NCBI GenBank assembly: GCA_963707665.1
Contig: CAVPQU010000013.1
Location: forward strand, 1-64,000
Length of the DNA: 64,000 nt
Source of the DNA: DATJCV01 sp963707665
Lineage (GTDB): Bacteria; Pseudomonadota; Gammaproteobacteria; Burkholderiales; Burkholderiaceae_D
Reading direction: 5' to 3'
Part shown: positions 38,045-48,703 of the stretch, piece after piece
How positions within the stretch are numbered: position 1 is the first letter of the stretch
Layout: every line of letters starts with the position of its first letter
Position numbers and translations under genes: made by a program
The notes under the pieces: model-generated
The model's database searches: none
The model's input: the letters and a program-made list of their open reading frames with translations, nothing else
Told to the model about the DNA's origin: nothing

Positions 38045-38479
38045 TCAGCGCCGAAATCCCAGCACGAATACTCCCAGCCCGACCAAGCCGATGCCCAGCC
38101 ACTCGCGCCAGCTCGGCCGCTCGCCCAGAAACAGCACGGCAAAGAGTGCTACCAGCAACAGGCTCAGCTTGTCCACCGGCGCCACTTTGGACGCTTCGCC
38201 GATTTTCAGCGCCCGGAAATAGCACACCCAGGAAGCGCCGGTAGCCAGGCCGGACAGCACCAGGAACAGCCAGGTCTTGCCGCTCAGTTCGAAGGGATTG
38301 CTCCATTTGCCGGTGAAAAAAACGAACAAGGTCAAGACGATAATGATGACGAAGGTGCGCACCAGCGTCGCCAGATCGGAGTCGATTCCCTCTAGCCCGA
38401 TCTTGGCAAAGATCGCCGTCAGAGCGGCAAAGATCGCGGAAAAAATTGCCCAGTAAAACCATTCGCTGGATGCCTGCAT
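38045..38479 (-). CDS. EamA-family small membrane transporter
   Basis: A 144-residue protein with about five hydrophobic helices, one EamA unit rather than the usual two. FYWAIFSAIFAALTAIFAKIGLEGIDSDLATLVRT is a pattern seen in single-domain EamA proteins that work as dimers. It ends with FLGERPSWREWLGIGLVGLGVFVLGFRR. The ATG at 38479 is favoured because the first helix starts just after it; 38515 is an alternative. Substrate unknown. The 270 bp to its left, before the convergent MFS gene, contains no gene. Confidence 0.75.
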   Translation of the reverse strand: MQASSEWFYWAIFSAIFAALTAIFAKIGLEGIDSDLATLVRTFVIIIVLTLFVFFTGKWSNPFELSGKTWLFLVLSGLATGASWVCYFRALKIGEASKVAPVDKLSLLLVALFAVLFLGERPSWREWLGIGLVGLGVFVLGFRR

Positions 38480-38636
38480 GGTGATGACGCCTGTCTGGAT
38501 CGGGACAGCAAGCATTTTCGCACCCGGCGCGGCAATTGCTCAATAAAAGGATTGCCCGGTTTTTTTATGCACGGTCCGGCGAATGGTTTGGTTTGAACCC
38601 CATCGTGCCCAGCGTAAAATCCGCATTGAAATTTTT

Positions 38637-38655
38637 AATGATAATGATTATCATT
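38637..38655. promoter_or_regulatory. Fur box upstream of the iron-uptake pair
   Basis: TGATAAT-G-ATTATCA is a perfect 7-1-7 inverted repeat, the core of the Fur consensus, 30 bp before the cupredoxin gene start. Repression by Fe-Fur of the two genes to the right is strongly indicated. Confidence 0.92.
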
Positions 38656-38684
38656 TGTTTTATCGATATTAACCGGGGAATTTT

Positions 38685-39005
38685 ATGCTGCTGCGCTCGC
38701 TTTTTCTGTCGCTGTTATTACTGTCGTCCGGTGCCTTTGCCGCCGATGAGATGACGCTGACGATCAAGGATCACCGCTTCACGCCGACGGAATTAAAGGT
38801 GCCAGCAGGCAAGAAAATCAAACTGATCGTCGAAAACCAGGATGCGACCGCGGAAGAATTCGAAAGCCATGACCTGAACCGCGAAAAGGTCATTGCCCCG
38901 AAATCGAAGGCCACCATTTTCATCGGGCCGCTGAAGGCCGGCACCTACAAGTTCTACGGCGAATTCAACCAGGCTACCGCGCAAGGCGCGGTCATTGCGG
39001 AGTAA
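38685..39005 (+). CDS. Periplasmic cupredoxin-domain protein of a ferrous iron uptake system
   Basis: A 106-residue exported cupredoxin. The signal peptide MLLRSLFLSLLLLSSGAFA is followed by ADEMTLTIKDHRFTPTELKVPAGKKIKLIVEN. It keeps the fold of the EfeO-N/FtrB domain with EEFESHDLNREKVIAPKS but lacks a full His-Cys-His-Met copper site in this stretch. It probably hands or oxidises Fe(II) for the permease encoded next. GGGGA precedes the ATG and a Fur box lies just upstream. The permease starts four bases after its stop. Confidence 0.88.
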   Translation: MLLRSLFLSLLLLSSGAFAADEMTLTIKDHRFTPTELKVPAGKKIKLIVENQDATAEEFESHDLNREKVIAPKSKATIFIGPLKAGTYKFYGEFNQATAQGAVIAE

Positions 39006-39009
39006 GCAC

Positions 39010-39843
39010 ATGTTTGGCGCTTCGATCATCGTATTCCGTGAGTCGCTGGAAGCGGCGCTGCTGATTGGCATCATCGCCGCTGCCACGCGTGGCCTGCCGC
39101 ATCGCGACCGCTGGCTGACGCTCGGCATCGGCGCCGGCCTGGCCGGCTCGCTGCTGGTGGCGCTGCTGACACAATCGATCGCCGAGCTGGCCGACGGCAG
39201 TGGCCAGGAGCTGTTCAACGCGGCGATTCTCGGCGTGGCGGTACTGATGATCGGCTGGCACAACGTCTGGATGGCCTCGCACGGCAAGGAAATGGCCGGC
39301 AAGGCGAAGCAGGTGGGCACCGATATCCGCAACGGCCGCCAGGAATTGTCGGCGATTGCGATCGTGGTCGCGCTGGCGGTGTTGCGGGAAGGTTCGGAGA
39401 GCGTACTGTTCCTGGAAGGCATGAGCGCCGCCGCCGCTGACAGCGGCGCCTCGATCCTGCTGGGTGGCGCCATCGGCCTGCTGGCGGGCGCCACGCTGGG
39501 CGTGATTGTGTACCGCGGCTTGCTGCGGATTCCGCTGCGCTGGTTCTTTTCAGTGACCAGCGCGCTGCTGCTGCTGCTGGCGGCGGGACTGGCCAGCCAG
39601 ATGGCGAAGTTCCTGATTCAGGGCGACTTCATTCCGGCGCTGGCATCGCCGGTGTGGGATACCTCGGCGCTGCTGTCCACCAGTTCGCTGCCGGGGATCG
39701 CACTGCACGTGCTGATTGGCTACGACGCGCGCCCGAGCGGCATGCAGCTGTTGTTTTACGGCGCCACCGCCGTCACGATTGCACTGGGCACCCTCTGGAC
39801 CCGCCGTCAGCACAGCAGGCCGTACCAGCTGCGGACGCAGTGA
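39010..39843 (+). CDS. FTR1-family iron permease
   Basis: A 277-residue permease with seven predicted spans. The two Fe-binding REXXE-type motifs are present: RESLE near residue 10 and REGSE near 124. The ATG at 39010 has GGAG seven bases upstream, just inside the previous gene's end. It imports Fe(III) formed from Fe(II). The set resembles FtrB-FtrC of Bordetella/Brucella FtrABCD, but no P19 (FtrA) and no polyferredoxin (FtrD) gene is nearby. Confidence 0.9.
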   Translation: MFGASIIVFRESLEAALLIGIIAAATRGLPHRDRWLTLGIGAGLAGSLLVALLTQSIAELADGSGQELFNAAILGVAVLMIGWHNVWMASHGKEMAGKAKQVGTDIRNGRQELSAIAIVVALAVLREGSESVLFLEGMSAAAADSGASILLGGAIGLLAGATLGVIVYRGLLRIPLRWFFSVTSALLLLLAAGLASQMAKFLIQGDFIPALASPVWDTSALLSTSSLPGIALHVLIGYDARPSGMQLLFYGATAVTIALGTLWTRRQHSRPYQLRTQ

Positions 39844-40000
39844 CCGGTGACGGCCAGGTCGCGCTGTGCGACAACCATATACTCCTTATAGACACCATGA
39901 TTTTCAGGCTTTAAACGGCCGTCTTCGTCACATACTCCGTCATTCATCTTCGATCGACATTGATTCATGCAGGTTTCCCGGTGCGTTCCTGCGTCGCTCC

Positions 40001-40807
40001 TCATGCTCGCCGTAGACGCTCCACCAGCGCCGCCAGACGCGGCTGCACTTCCTTCAGCAAGTATTCGGGCGACAGATGAAACGCCGGGCCGCCACAGTTG
40101 ATGCTGAGCGGCGCGCTGCCGTCGGCCGGGCGGAATGCGATCGCGATCGCGTTGACGTCCGGCTGCCAGCCGCCAAACGAAGTGCAGCAACCAAGCGTCG
40201 CCGCCTCTTCGAGCGCACGCGCGACATGGTCACGGATCGCCGGCCAGGCCATTTCATCCAGCTCACGCACCCGCTCCAGGATATCGCTACGCTCGCTATC
40301 GGACAGCACCGCCAGGTAGGCGCGCCCCATCGCGGTACTGGCAATCGGGATGCGTGAGCCGACGTCCAGGCTCAGGGTCAGCGCGGTCTGGCTGCGGCGG
40401 TTTTCGATATAAATCATGCTGAGGCGGTCGCGCATGCCAAGCGACACCATGCTGCGCGAAAAATCGGCCAGCTCCTGCATCAGCGGCCGCGCCAGCTGGC
40501 GGATATCGAGCTTGGCCAGCATGGAAGAAGATAGCGCCAGCGTGGCGCTGCCGAGTCGATATTTGCCGCTGCCGGCGTCGTATTGCAGGTAGCCGATCTT
40601 GGTCAGCGTATAGGTCAGGCGCGAGACGGTCGATTTCGGCAGCCGGCAACGCTCGGCCAGTTCCTGGTTGCCGAGCAGGCGGTCGCCGGAACGGAAGCAG
40701 GCCAGCAATTCCAGCCCGCGCGCCAGGGCGGTGACGAAATGGCGATCTTCCTTGGTATTGGATGTTTCCGGAGCCGCTATGCGCTCTTCATTGCTGGGGT
40801 CATCCAT
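40001..40807 (-). CDS. IclR-family transcriptional regulator
   Basis: A 268-residue IclR regulator. The winged helix is FVTALARGLELLACFRSGDRLLGNQELAERCRLPKSTVSRLTYTLTKIGYLQ. The effector domain carries ASTAMGRAYLAVLSDSER and GGWQPDVNAIAIAFR. The ATG at 40807 is used; the preceding in-frame extension overlaps livF. Same strand as the liv cluster 2 genes and 47 bp behind livF, so it may be co-transcribed and autoregulate the ligase-liv operon. Confidence 0.87.
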   Translation of the reverse strand: MDDPSNEERIAAPETSNTKEDRHFVTALARGLELLACFRSGDRLLGNQELAERCRLPKSTVSRLTYTLTKIGYLQYDAGSGKYRLGSATLALSSSMLAKLDIRQLARPLMQELADFSRSMVSLGMRDRLSMIYIENRRSQTALTLSLDVGSRIPIASTAMGRAYLAVLSDSERSDILERVRELDEMAWPAIRDHVARALEEAATLGCCTSFGGWQPDVNAIAIAFRPADGSAPLSINCGGPAFHLSPEYLLKEVQPRLAALVERLRRA

Positions 40808-40854
40808 GATGGTTTGATGATCGTAATGTGAGAAAAATAGAAGAGCAGGCTGCT

Positions 40855-41571
40855 TCAAACGTCCAGCGCAAAGTACAAGTCATGCAGCCTGGCAAGGTCG
40901 ACCTCGGCCGCCGGCTGATCCAGCACCACGCGGCCGCTGCGCATCATGAAGACGCGCTCCGCCACGCCCAGCGCCATATGGGTATTCTGCTCGACCAGCA
41001 CGATGGTCACGCCCTGCTCTTTCAACTGTTGCAGGGTGGCGAAGATTTCGTGCACGATCACCGGCGCCAGCCCGAGCGACGGTTCGTCGATCAAGAGCAG
41101 ACGCGGCTCGGCCATCATGCCGCGCGCCATCACCACCATCTGCGCCTCGCCGCCGGAAAGGGAGCCGGCCAGCTGTTTGCGGCGGTCTTTCAACTTCGGG
41201 AACAGCGTGTAGGCACGCTCCAGATTGCGCGCCATCACCAGCCGCTGCGCGGCCGGGAAGGCACCCATGATCAGGTTTTCCTCGACGCTCATGTCGGGGA
41301 ACACCATGCGTCCTTCCGGGATCAGCGACACCCCGAGGCCAGGCATGTCCCAGGTGCGGCGGCCGCGCAAGGATTCGCCGCGCAGCAGGATCTCACCCTT
41401 GCTGGGTTCGACCAGCCCCATGATCGCTTTCAGCAAGGTCGATTTGCCGGCGCCATTCGGGCCGACGATCGCGGTCAGCTGGCCTTCGGCGATATCGAGG
41501 CTGACATCCCACAGCACATTGATGGCGCCGTAGCCGGCGCGCAGGGCGCGAACTTCAAGCAAGTGCGACAT
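40855..41571 (-). CDS. livF: Branched-chain-amino-acid-type ABC transporter, ATPase LivF (cluster 2)
   Basis: A 238-residue ABC ATPase with Walker A GPNGAGKST, signature LSGGEAQ, Walker B LLLIDEP and VEQNTHMALGVAERVFMM. It overlaps livG by 17 bases. Second, independent liv set of this window. The neighbouring acyl-CoA ligase and acyl-CoA dehydrogenases suggest uptake of a carboxylic or dicarboxylic acid. Confidence 0.9.
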   Translation of the reverse strand: MSHLLEVRALRAGYGAINVLWDVSLDIAEGQLTAIVGPNGAGKSTLLKAIMGLVEPSKGEILLRGESLRGRRTWDMPGLGVSLIPEGRMVFPDMSVEENLIMGAFPAAQRLVMARNLERAYTLFPKLKDRRKQLAGSLSGGEAQMVVMARGMMAEPRLLLIDEPSLGLAPVIVHEIFATLQQLKEQGVTIVLVEQNTHMALGVAERVFMMRSGRVVLDQPAAEVDLARLHDLYFALDV

Positions 41572-42278
41572 CGGCGCCTCCCATATAACTCTTGATGACT
41601 TGCGGATCGCTGAACACCGCTTGCGGCGTGCCGTCGGCGATCACCTCGCCGAAGTTCAGCACCACCACCCGATCGCACAGATTCGACACCGTTTCGATAT
41701 CGTGCTCGATGATCAGGATGCCGATCTTGAACTTGCGGTGCAGTCTCTTCCAGCTTGGCGGTGAAATAGCGCTTGCCATTGGTTTCCAGCCCGGCCAAGA
41801 CCTCGTCGAGCAGCAGCAGCTTGGGCTCGGTCGCCAGCGCCTTCGCCACTTCCAGCCGCTTCAGTTCCTGCAGCGCCAGGCCGGTGGCGGCGTCGCGCCC
41901 GGCCTGCGCCGTCAGGTCCATGAATGCCAGCAGTTCGTCGATGCGCGCGTGGTCGACGCGGCCGTTGCCGAAGCGCTGGGCGACGATCAGGTTTTCGCGC
42001 ACCGTCAGTTCATGCATCGGCTGCGGAATCTGGAAGGTGCGGCCGATGCCGACGCGCGCCCGCGTGTAGAGCGGCTTGCGGCTCAGTTCGATGCCGTCGA
42101 ATTCGACCTTGCCGGCAGTCGGCTTGACCAGTCCCGAGATCGCATTGAACAGCGTGGTCTTGCCGGCGCCGTTCGGGCCGACCAGTCCGACCACCTGCTC
42201 AAAGCCCATCGCAAAACTGACATCCTTCAGCGCGGTCAGGCCGCCGAACTGGATCGTCACGTGCTCAAGCTTCAGCAT
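41555..42278 (-). pseudogene. livG: Branched-chain-amino-acid-type ABC transporter, ATPase LivG (cluster 2), one-base frameshift
   Basis: ABC ATPase with Walker A GPNGAGKTT, LALQELKRLEVAKALA (signature region) and Walker B LLLLDEV. Near 41740, after AKLEE, one extra A breaks the frame. Removing it gives KLEELHRKFKIGILIIEHDIETVSNLCDRVV and runs to the normal C-terminus at 41555, for about 240 residues. It overlaps livM by 14 bases. The break is probably a sequencing error. Confidence 0.82.
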
Positions 42279-43230
42279 GCTGCACCTCCGCCTTTTTCTC
42301 CATTCCCACCTTTTTCCTGAACAGCGACAGCAGGCCGTCCGGCGCGAACAGGATCATCGCCGCCAGCACGATGCCGAGGATGATCTGATGGCCGGACGAC
42401 AGCATCGACTTGAACACCAGCTGGTCCAGCAGATAGATCACGACCGCGCCGATCATCGGCCCGGTCACGGTGCGGTAGCCGCCGAAGATCGCGGCGACGA
42501 TCGGCAATACGCTCCACGAGCCGTGGAACGCATAGTCCGGCTCCAGGAAGTTGATGATGTGGGCGTTGAAGGCGCCGATGATGCCGGTCATGAACGCCGA
42601 CAGCAGCAGCATCCACGACTTCAGCATCACGCTGTTGACGCCGACCACCCGGGTCGCGTCTTCGCTGTCGTGCATCGCGCGCAAGGCGATGCCGTAGTAG
42701 CTGCTGCGCACGCGCGCGTAGATCAGGCAGAACGCCAGCACCAGCGTCAGGATCAGCAGGTAGGGGCCGAGGCCGGCCAGAAAATCCAGCTGGATGACGC
42801 TCGGCAAGCCGGGGATCGACGACAGCCCGCCCGAGCCGTTGGTGAGCGAGGTGAATTCGGTCGCCAGGATGCGGAAGATATGCGCATAGGCCAGGATCGC
42901 CAGCGCGAAATACGGGCCCGACAGCCGCAGCGCCGGCAGCATCGCCAGCGACGCCACCGACGCGAATACGCCGGCCACCGGCATCGCCAGCAGCACCGGC
43001 CAGCCGGCCTTCATCGTCAGCAGCGCCGAGGAGTACGCGCCGATGCCGAAGAACGCCGCGTGACCGAAGCTGACCATGCCGCCCAGGTTGCCGAGCAGCG
43101 CCCAGGCCACCGCGATACCGGCCACGATCAGGGCCGAGACGGTCAGGCTGAGCAGGTAGCTATTGCCGTGCAAGGCATACGGCACCACCAGATACAAAAT
43201 GGCGACTGCCAGCCACAAGAATTTTTTCAT
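42265..43230 (-). CDS. livM: Branched-chain-amino-acid-type ABC transporter, permease LivM (cluster 2)
   Basis: A 321-residue multi-span permease with the LivM motif LGNLGGMVSFGHAAFFGIGAYSSALLT near residues 45-70. It starts three bases after the livH stop. It pairs with LivH of cluster 2. Confidence 0.9.
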   Translation of the reverse strand: MKKFLWLAVAILYLVVPYALHGNSYLLSLTVSALIVAGIAVAWALLGNLGGMVSFGHAAFFGIGAYSSALLTMKAGWPVLLAMPVAGVFASVASLAMLPALRLSGPYFALAILAYAHIFRILATEFTSLTNGSGGLSSIPGLPSVIQLDFLAGLGPYLLILTLVLAFCLIYARVRSSYYGIALRAMHDSEDATRVVGVNSVMLKSWMLLLSAFMTGIIGAFNAHIINFLEPDYAFHGSWSVLPIVAAIFGGYRTVTGPMIGAVVIYLLDQLVFKSMLSSGHQIILGIVLAAMILFAPDGLLSLFRKKVGMEKKAEVQHAEA

Positions 43231-43233
43231 GAT

Positions 43234-44107
43234 TTATCCCCGCCGCTTGGTGGCGCCGAACAAGCCGTTCGGCATGACGAACAGCACCAGCAGGAACAGC
43301 ACCATGCCGGTCAGTTCCTGCAAGGCCGAACTGAACAAGGTGACCGTCATCGCTTCGGTAATCCCGAGCAGCATCGCCGCCAGCACCACGCCCGGCACCG
43401 AGCCGACCCCGGCCAGCACCGTGATGATGAAGGCCTTGATCGTCAGCGAATGGCCGAGCGGCGGCGAGATCACGCCGCTGGAAAAGATCGCGATGCCGGC
43501 AATGGTCGCCAGCACGCCGGCCACCAGGAACGACACCAGCTCGACCTTGGCCGGGTTGATGCCCATCAGCTTGGCGGCGTCGCGGTTCGACGACACCGCG
43601 CGCACTGCGCGGCCGTACCAGCTGCGCGACAGCCACCAGCCGAGCACCGCGGCCACCGCCAGGCTCAGCACGAAAAACAGCAGCTCGGAAAACATGCTGT
43701 ACAGGTTGCCGATCTGCAGCGCGTCCTGCATCGTCGCATTGCCGGTCGAACGGATGTCGCTGGCCCAGATCAGCAGCACGCCGTTGGTCAGAATCATGCC
43801 GAGCGCGAAGGTCAGCATCAGCGAATTCAATTCGCGGTTGCGTCTTGAGCCGCGACACCAAAAAGTAGACGATGGCCGCACAGGCGCAGACCACCACCAG
43901 CGCAATCGGCAGCGCCAGCAGCGGATTGACGCCGAAGCGGCTTTCCACCGTGTAGCCGACGTAGGCCGCCAGCAACACCAGCTCGCCGTGCGCCAGGTTG
44001 ATGATGCGCATGGTGCCGAACGCCAGCGACAGCCCGAGCGCGATCAGCGCATAGACGCCGCCGACCAGCGCGCCGGAATAAAGGGATTGCAGGATCAGTT
44101 CTGACAT
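43234..44107 (-). pseudogene. livH: Branched-chain-amino-acid-type ABC transporter, permease LivH (cluster 2), one-base frameshift
   Basis: A permease of about 290 residues. It starts at the ATG at 44107 (MSELILQSLYSGALVGGVYALIALGLSLAFG) and has the LivH motif MRIINLAHGELVLLAAYVGY. After SRLK near 43845 one extra A breaks the frame. Removing it gives SRLRRNRELNSLMLTFALGMILTNGVL, and the rest is intact to RRG at 43234. Probably functional. The 153 bp between it and livK contains no gene. Confidence 0.82.
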
Positions 44108-44260
44108 GGCAACCGTAATGAGGAAAAGCCGTTGTTTGAAAATGAGTGCAGCGCCCGCGACTGATGAAATCTGGCGTCGGATGGCGCCAGCCCGGCGGCG
44201 AAGCCGGTTACCCATTGCTCGCCGCCGGACAGCGGGCCAAAAAACCAGCCCGCCGACTGC

Positions 44261-45433
44261 TTACCAGGGCACCGCCGGATACTCGAGCTTGCCGCTGGCA
44301 TCGGCCGCCGGCGACACGATCACGATCTTGCCGTTCTCGTGCTGGCCCATGCGCTGCTGGAAGTTCGGGTTGTCACCGCTGGCGTCGAAGGTGACGCGGC
44401 CGATCAGCGTATCGCGGTCGGTCTTGCGCAGCTCTTCCGACAGGCCGCCCTTTTTCAGCGTGCCATTGTCGGCCGCGCGCGCGATCGCTTCGAACAGCAG
44501 CGTCGCCTTCACGTAGCCGAACTGCGCCAGGTAATCGACTTCCTTGTTGAACATGCGCTTGTAGGCATCGGCGAACTGCTTGCCCTCGACCGCCTTGTAT
44601 TCGACCGGGTACGGCAGCATCGCGGTGCCGATCACGTTCGGCATCAGGTCAGGGAAATCGGTCGCCATCTTCGGCATCGCCAGCGACCACAGGCCGACCA
44701 TCGACTTCAGCTGCGGCTTCAGCACCTTGGCCGCGCGCAGGATGCCGACATAGTCGTTTTCGTAGCCGATCATCAGCAGCACTTCGGATTTGTCCTGCAG
44801 CTTGACCTTGTTGATGATCGGCTTGAAGTCGGTGATCGCCGGATCGAACGCATGCGACGTGACCTTGATGCCCTTGGCGCTCAGGTCCTTCTCCACCGCC
44901 TTCGCCAGCTCGGCGGTGGCTTCCTTGGTCGAATAGACGATCGATACCGACTTCGCCTGCATTTCTTCCAGCAGCTTTTCCACCGCGCGCTGGTAGCCGG
45001 CGGTGTTGTTGATGCGGAAGAAGGTCTTGTAGCCGCGCTTGGTCAATTCTTCGTCGACGCCGCCGGCGGTGATATAGGTCAGCTTCAGGCGGTTGGCCGC
45101 ATCCGACGCCGGGCCGATGATGTTCGAGCCGTAGCCGCCGATGATCGCGACCGCGCCCTGCGGCGCCAGCTTTTCGACCGCCGCCACCGCCTTGGCCGGC
45201 GCCGATTCGTCGTCGATGGTCACGTACTTGATGGTGTGCTTGCCGTTGGTGCGGTTGAAAATATCGACCGCGCTCTGGATCCCTTCATTGAAAGCATTGC
45301 CGGAGCGTGCGATGCTGCCGGTCAGCGGCATGTGGGCGCCGACGATGAATTCTTCGGCGCTGGCACCGGTCACGGCGAAAGCCGCGCTCAATGCCAGGAC
45401 CAGCTTCGATACCTTGCCTAGTTTCAATTGCAT
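44261..45433 (-). CDS. livK: ABC transporter periplasmic binding protein LivK (cluster 2)
   Basis: A 390-residue type 1 periplasmic binding protein. The signal peptide ends GASA, then EEFIVGAHMPLTGSIARSGNAFNEGIQSAVDIFN. The ligand-loop segment AIIGGYGSNIIGPASDAANRLKLTYITAGG and YVKATLLFEAIARAADNG follow. AGGAAGAG precedes the ATG. It follows the acyl-CoA ligase gene by 28 bp, so both likely share a transcript from the promoter near 47.05 kb. Confidence 0.9.
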   Translation of the reverse strand: MQLKLGKVSKLVLALSAAFAVTGASAEEFIVGAHMPLTGSIARSGNAFNEGIQSAVDIFNRTNGKHTIKYVTIDDESAPAKAVAAVEKLAPQGAVAIIGGYGSNIIGPASDAANRLKLTYITAGGVDEELTKRGYKTFFRINNTAGYQRAVEKLLEEMQAKSVSIVYSTKEATAELAKAVEKDLSAKGIKVTSHAFDPAITDFKPIINKVKLQDKSEVLLMIGYENDYVGILRAAKVLKPQLKSMVGLWSLAMPKMATDFPDLMPNVIGTAMLPYPVEYKAVEGKQFADAYKRMFNKEVDYLAQFGYVKATLLFEAIARAADNGTLKKGGLSEELRKTDRDTLIGRVTFDASGDNPNFQQRMGQHENGKIVIVSPAADASGKLEYPAVPW

Positions 45434-45461
45434 GTCTCTTCCTTTTTCATTAAAAAATACG

Positions 45462-47009
<1,548 letters not shown>

Positions 47010-47383
47010 GCTGGTTTCTCCCATCGGTTGTACGGTGCCGTAGCACGGTCTTATTGCGGGCCGGATCGGCATCGACGCGATACTCGCATGACGGTCGCAA
47101 AAAATCAAATGACAGAATTTAATTCTGCAGTACGGAACTAAATATACAGATTTTTACCAGGAAAGACGACGTATGCTTGGTTGAAATTTTATTTTTTTAA
47201 CGACTAAGCAAGCACAAGTAATTGATTTATATAATTTTTATACAGATCGATTGACATCGTTGGGCGCAGCAAATAGAGTTCCGTATCTTTATGTTTTATT
47301 CCAATACGTGGAATAACGCTGAGTCATTTTTCATCCAATTCCGTTTTCATCCGGCTTTCCTTATTTATTTTCAGGAACCTGAC
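47010..47383. promoter_or_regulatory. Divergent promoter region between acyl-CoA ligase and gcdH, with inverted repeats
   Basis: AT-rich, no gene. CAGAAT-TTA-ATTCTG (47113-47127) is a 6-3-6 palindrome similar in form to IclR-type operators. TACGGAACT at 47131-47139 recurs inverted as AGTTCCGTA at 47277-47285, one copy near each divergent gene. The IclR regulator at 40 kb is the natural candidate binder. Confidence 0.55.
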
Positions 47384-48563
47384 ATGAGCCACAAACCCCG
47401 TTTCCACTGGGATGATCCGTTGCTGCTGGAGCAGCAGCTGAGCGCCGACGAGCGCGCGGTGCGCGCGGCGACCGCCGCCTATTGCCAGGAGCAGCTGGCG
47501 CCGCGCGTGCTCGACGCCTTTCGCCACGAGCGCACCGATCCGGCGATCTTTCGCGAAATGGGCGCACTCGGCTTGTTGGGGCCGACGATTCCCGAGCAGT
47601 ATGGCGGCCCCGGCTTGAACTATGTCGCCTATGGCGTGATCGCGCGCGAAGTCGAGCGCGTCGATTCCGGCTACCGCTCGATGATGAGCGTGCAATCGTC
47701 GCTGGTGATGGTGCCGATCTATGCATTCGGCAACGAGCAAACAAAGCAGAAATATTTGCCGCAGCTGGCGTCCGGCGCATGCGATCGGCTGCTTCGGCTT
47801 GACCGAACCGGACCACGGCTCCGATCCCGGCTCGATGGTGACGCGCGCCAAGAAAGTGGCGGGCGGCTATGCGCTGACTGGCAGCAAGATGTGGATTTCG
47901 AATTCGCCGATCGCCGATGTGTTCGTGGTCTGGGCGAAAGATGACGACGGCGCGATCCGCGGCTTCGTGCTGGAAAAAGGCTGGAAGGGGCTGTCCGCGC
48001 CGGCGATCCACGGCAAGGTCGGCTTGCGGGCCTCGATCACCGGCGAAATCGTGATGGACGCCGTATTTTGCCCCGAAGAAAACGCGTTTCCGGAGGTGCG
48101 CGGCTTGAAGGGGCCGTTTACCTGCCTGAATTCGGCGCGCTATGGGATTGCCTGGGGTGCACTCGGCGCGGCCGAAGATTGCTGGCACCGTGCACGCCAG
48201 TATGTGCTGGACCGGAATCAGTTTGGTAAACCGTTGGCGGCGAACCAATTGATCCAGAAAAAGCTGGCCGACATGCAAACTGAAATTGCACTCGGCTTGC
48301 AAGGGTGTTTGCGGCTGGGGCGGATGAAAGATGACGGCAGCGCGGCAGTCGAAATCACGTCGCTGCTGAAGCGCAATTCGTGCGGCAAGGCGTTGGACAT
48401 TGCGCGGCTGGCGCGCGACATGATGGGCGGCAATGGCATTTCCGATGAATTCGGCGTCGCCCGCCATTTGGTCAACCTCGAAGTGGTCAACACTTATGAA
48501 GGCACGCACGATATCCATGCGTTGATCCTGGGGCGCGCGCAAACCGGCATCGCCGCGTTCTGA
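47384..48563 (+). pseudogene. gcdH: Glutaryl-CoA dehydrogenase, one-base frameshift
   Basis: Acyl-CoA dehydrogenase of about 392 residues that oxidises and decarboxylates glutaryl-CoA to crotonyl-CoA using FAD. It starts at 47384 (AGGAA six bases upstream): FHWDDPLLLEQQLSADERAVR. A spurious base near 47780 splits LASG from CFGLTEPDHGSDPGSM; removing one C reads LASGDAIGCFGLTEPD. The catalytic region is TYEGTHDIHALILGRAQTGIAAF, with the Glu of YEGTHD as base. Family identity is clear from YGIAWGALGAAEDCWHRARQYVLDRNQFGKPLA. First of three dehydrogenase genes on this strand. The break is probably a sequencing error. Confidence 0.85.
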
Positions 48564-48703
48564 TATAACGGGAGTATTTTTAAAGTCGCTTGCATTTTGT
48601 CCGTCATAGGCCAATTTTTTGGCATACCCCCTCTATAAAAGTAAAAAGCGATGACCGATATTCATCGCAGCAGCAAGCCGTCGCGACAACCACACGAGGA
48701 CTT

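Noticed and set aside
42076..43848. Very long plus-strand open frame (about 590 codons) opposite livM/livH
   Set aside because: Composition is dominated by Gln, Arg and His, typical of the antisense of GC-rich membrane-protein genes. The minus strand carries clear LivM and LivH sequence.
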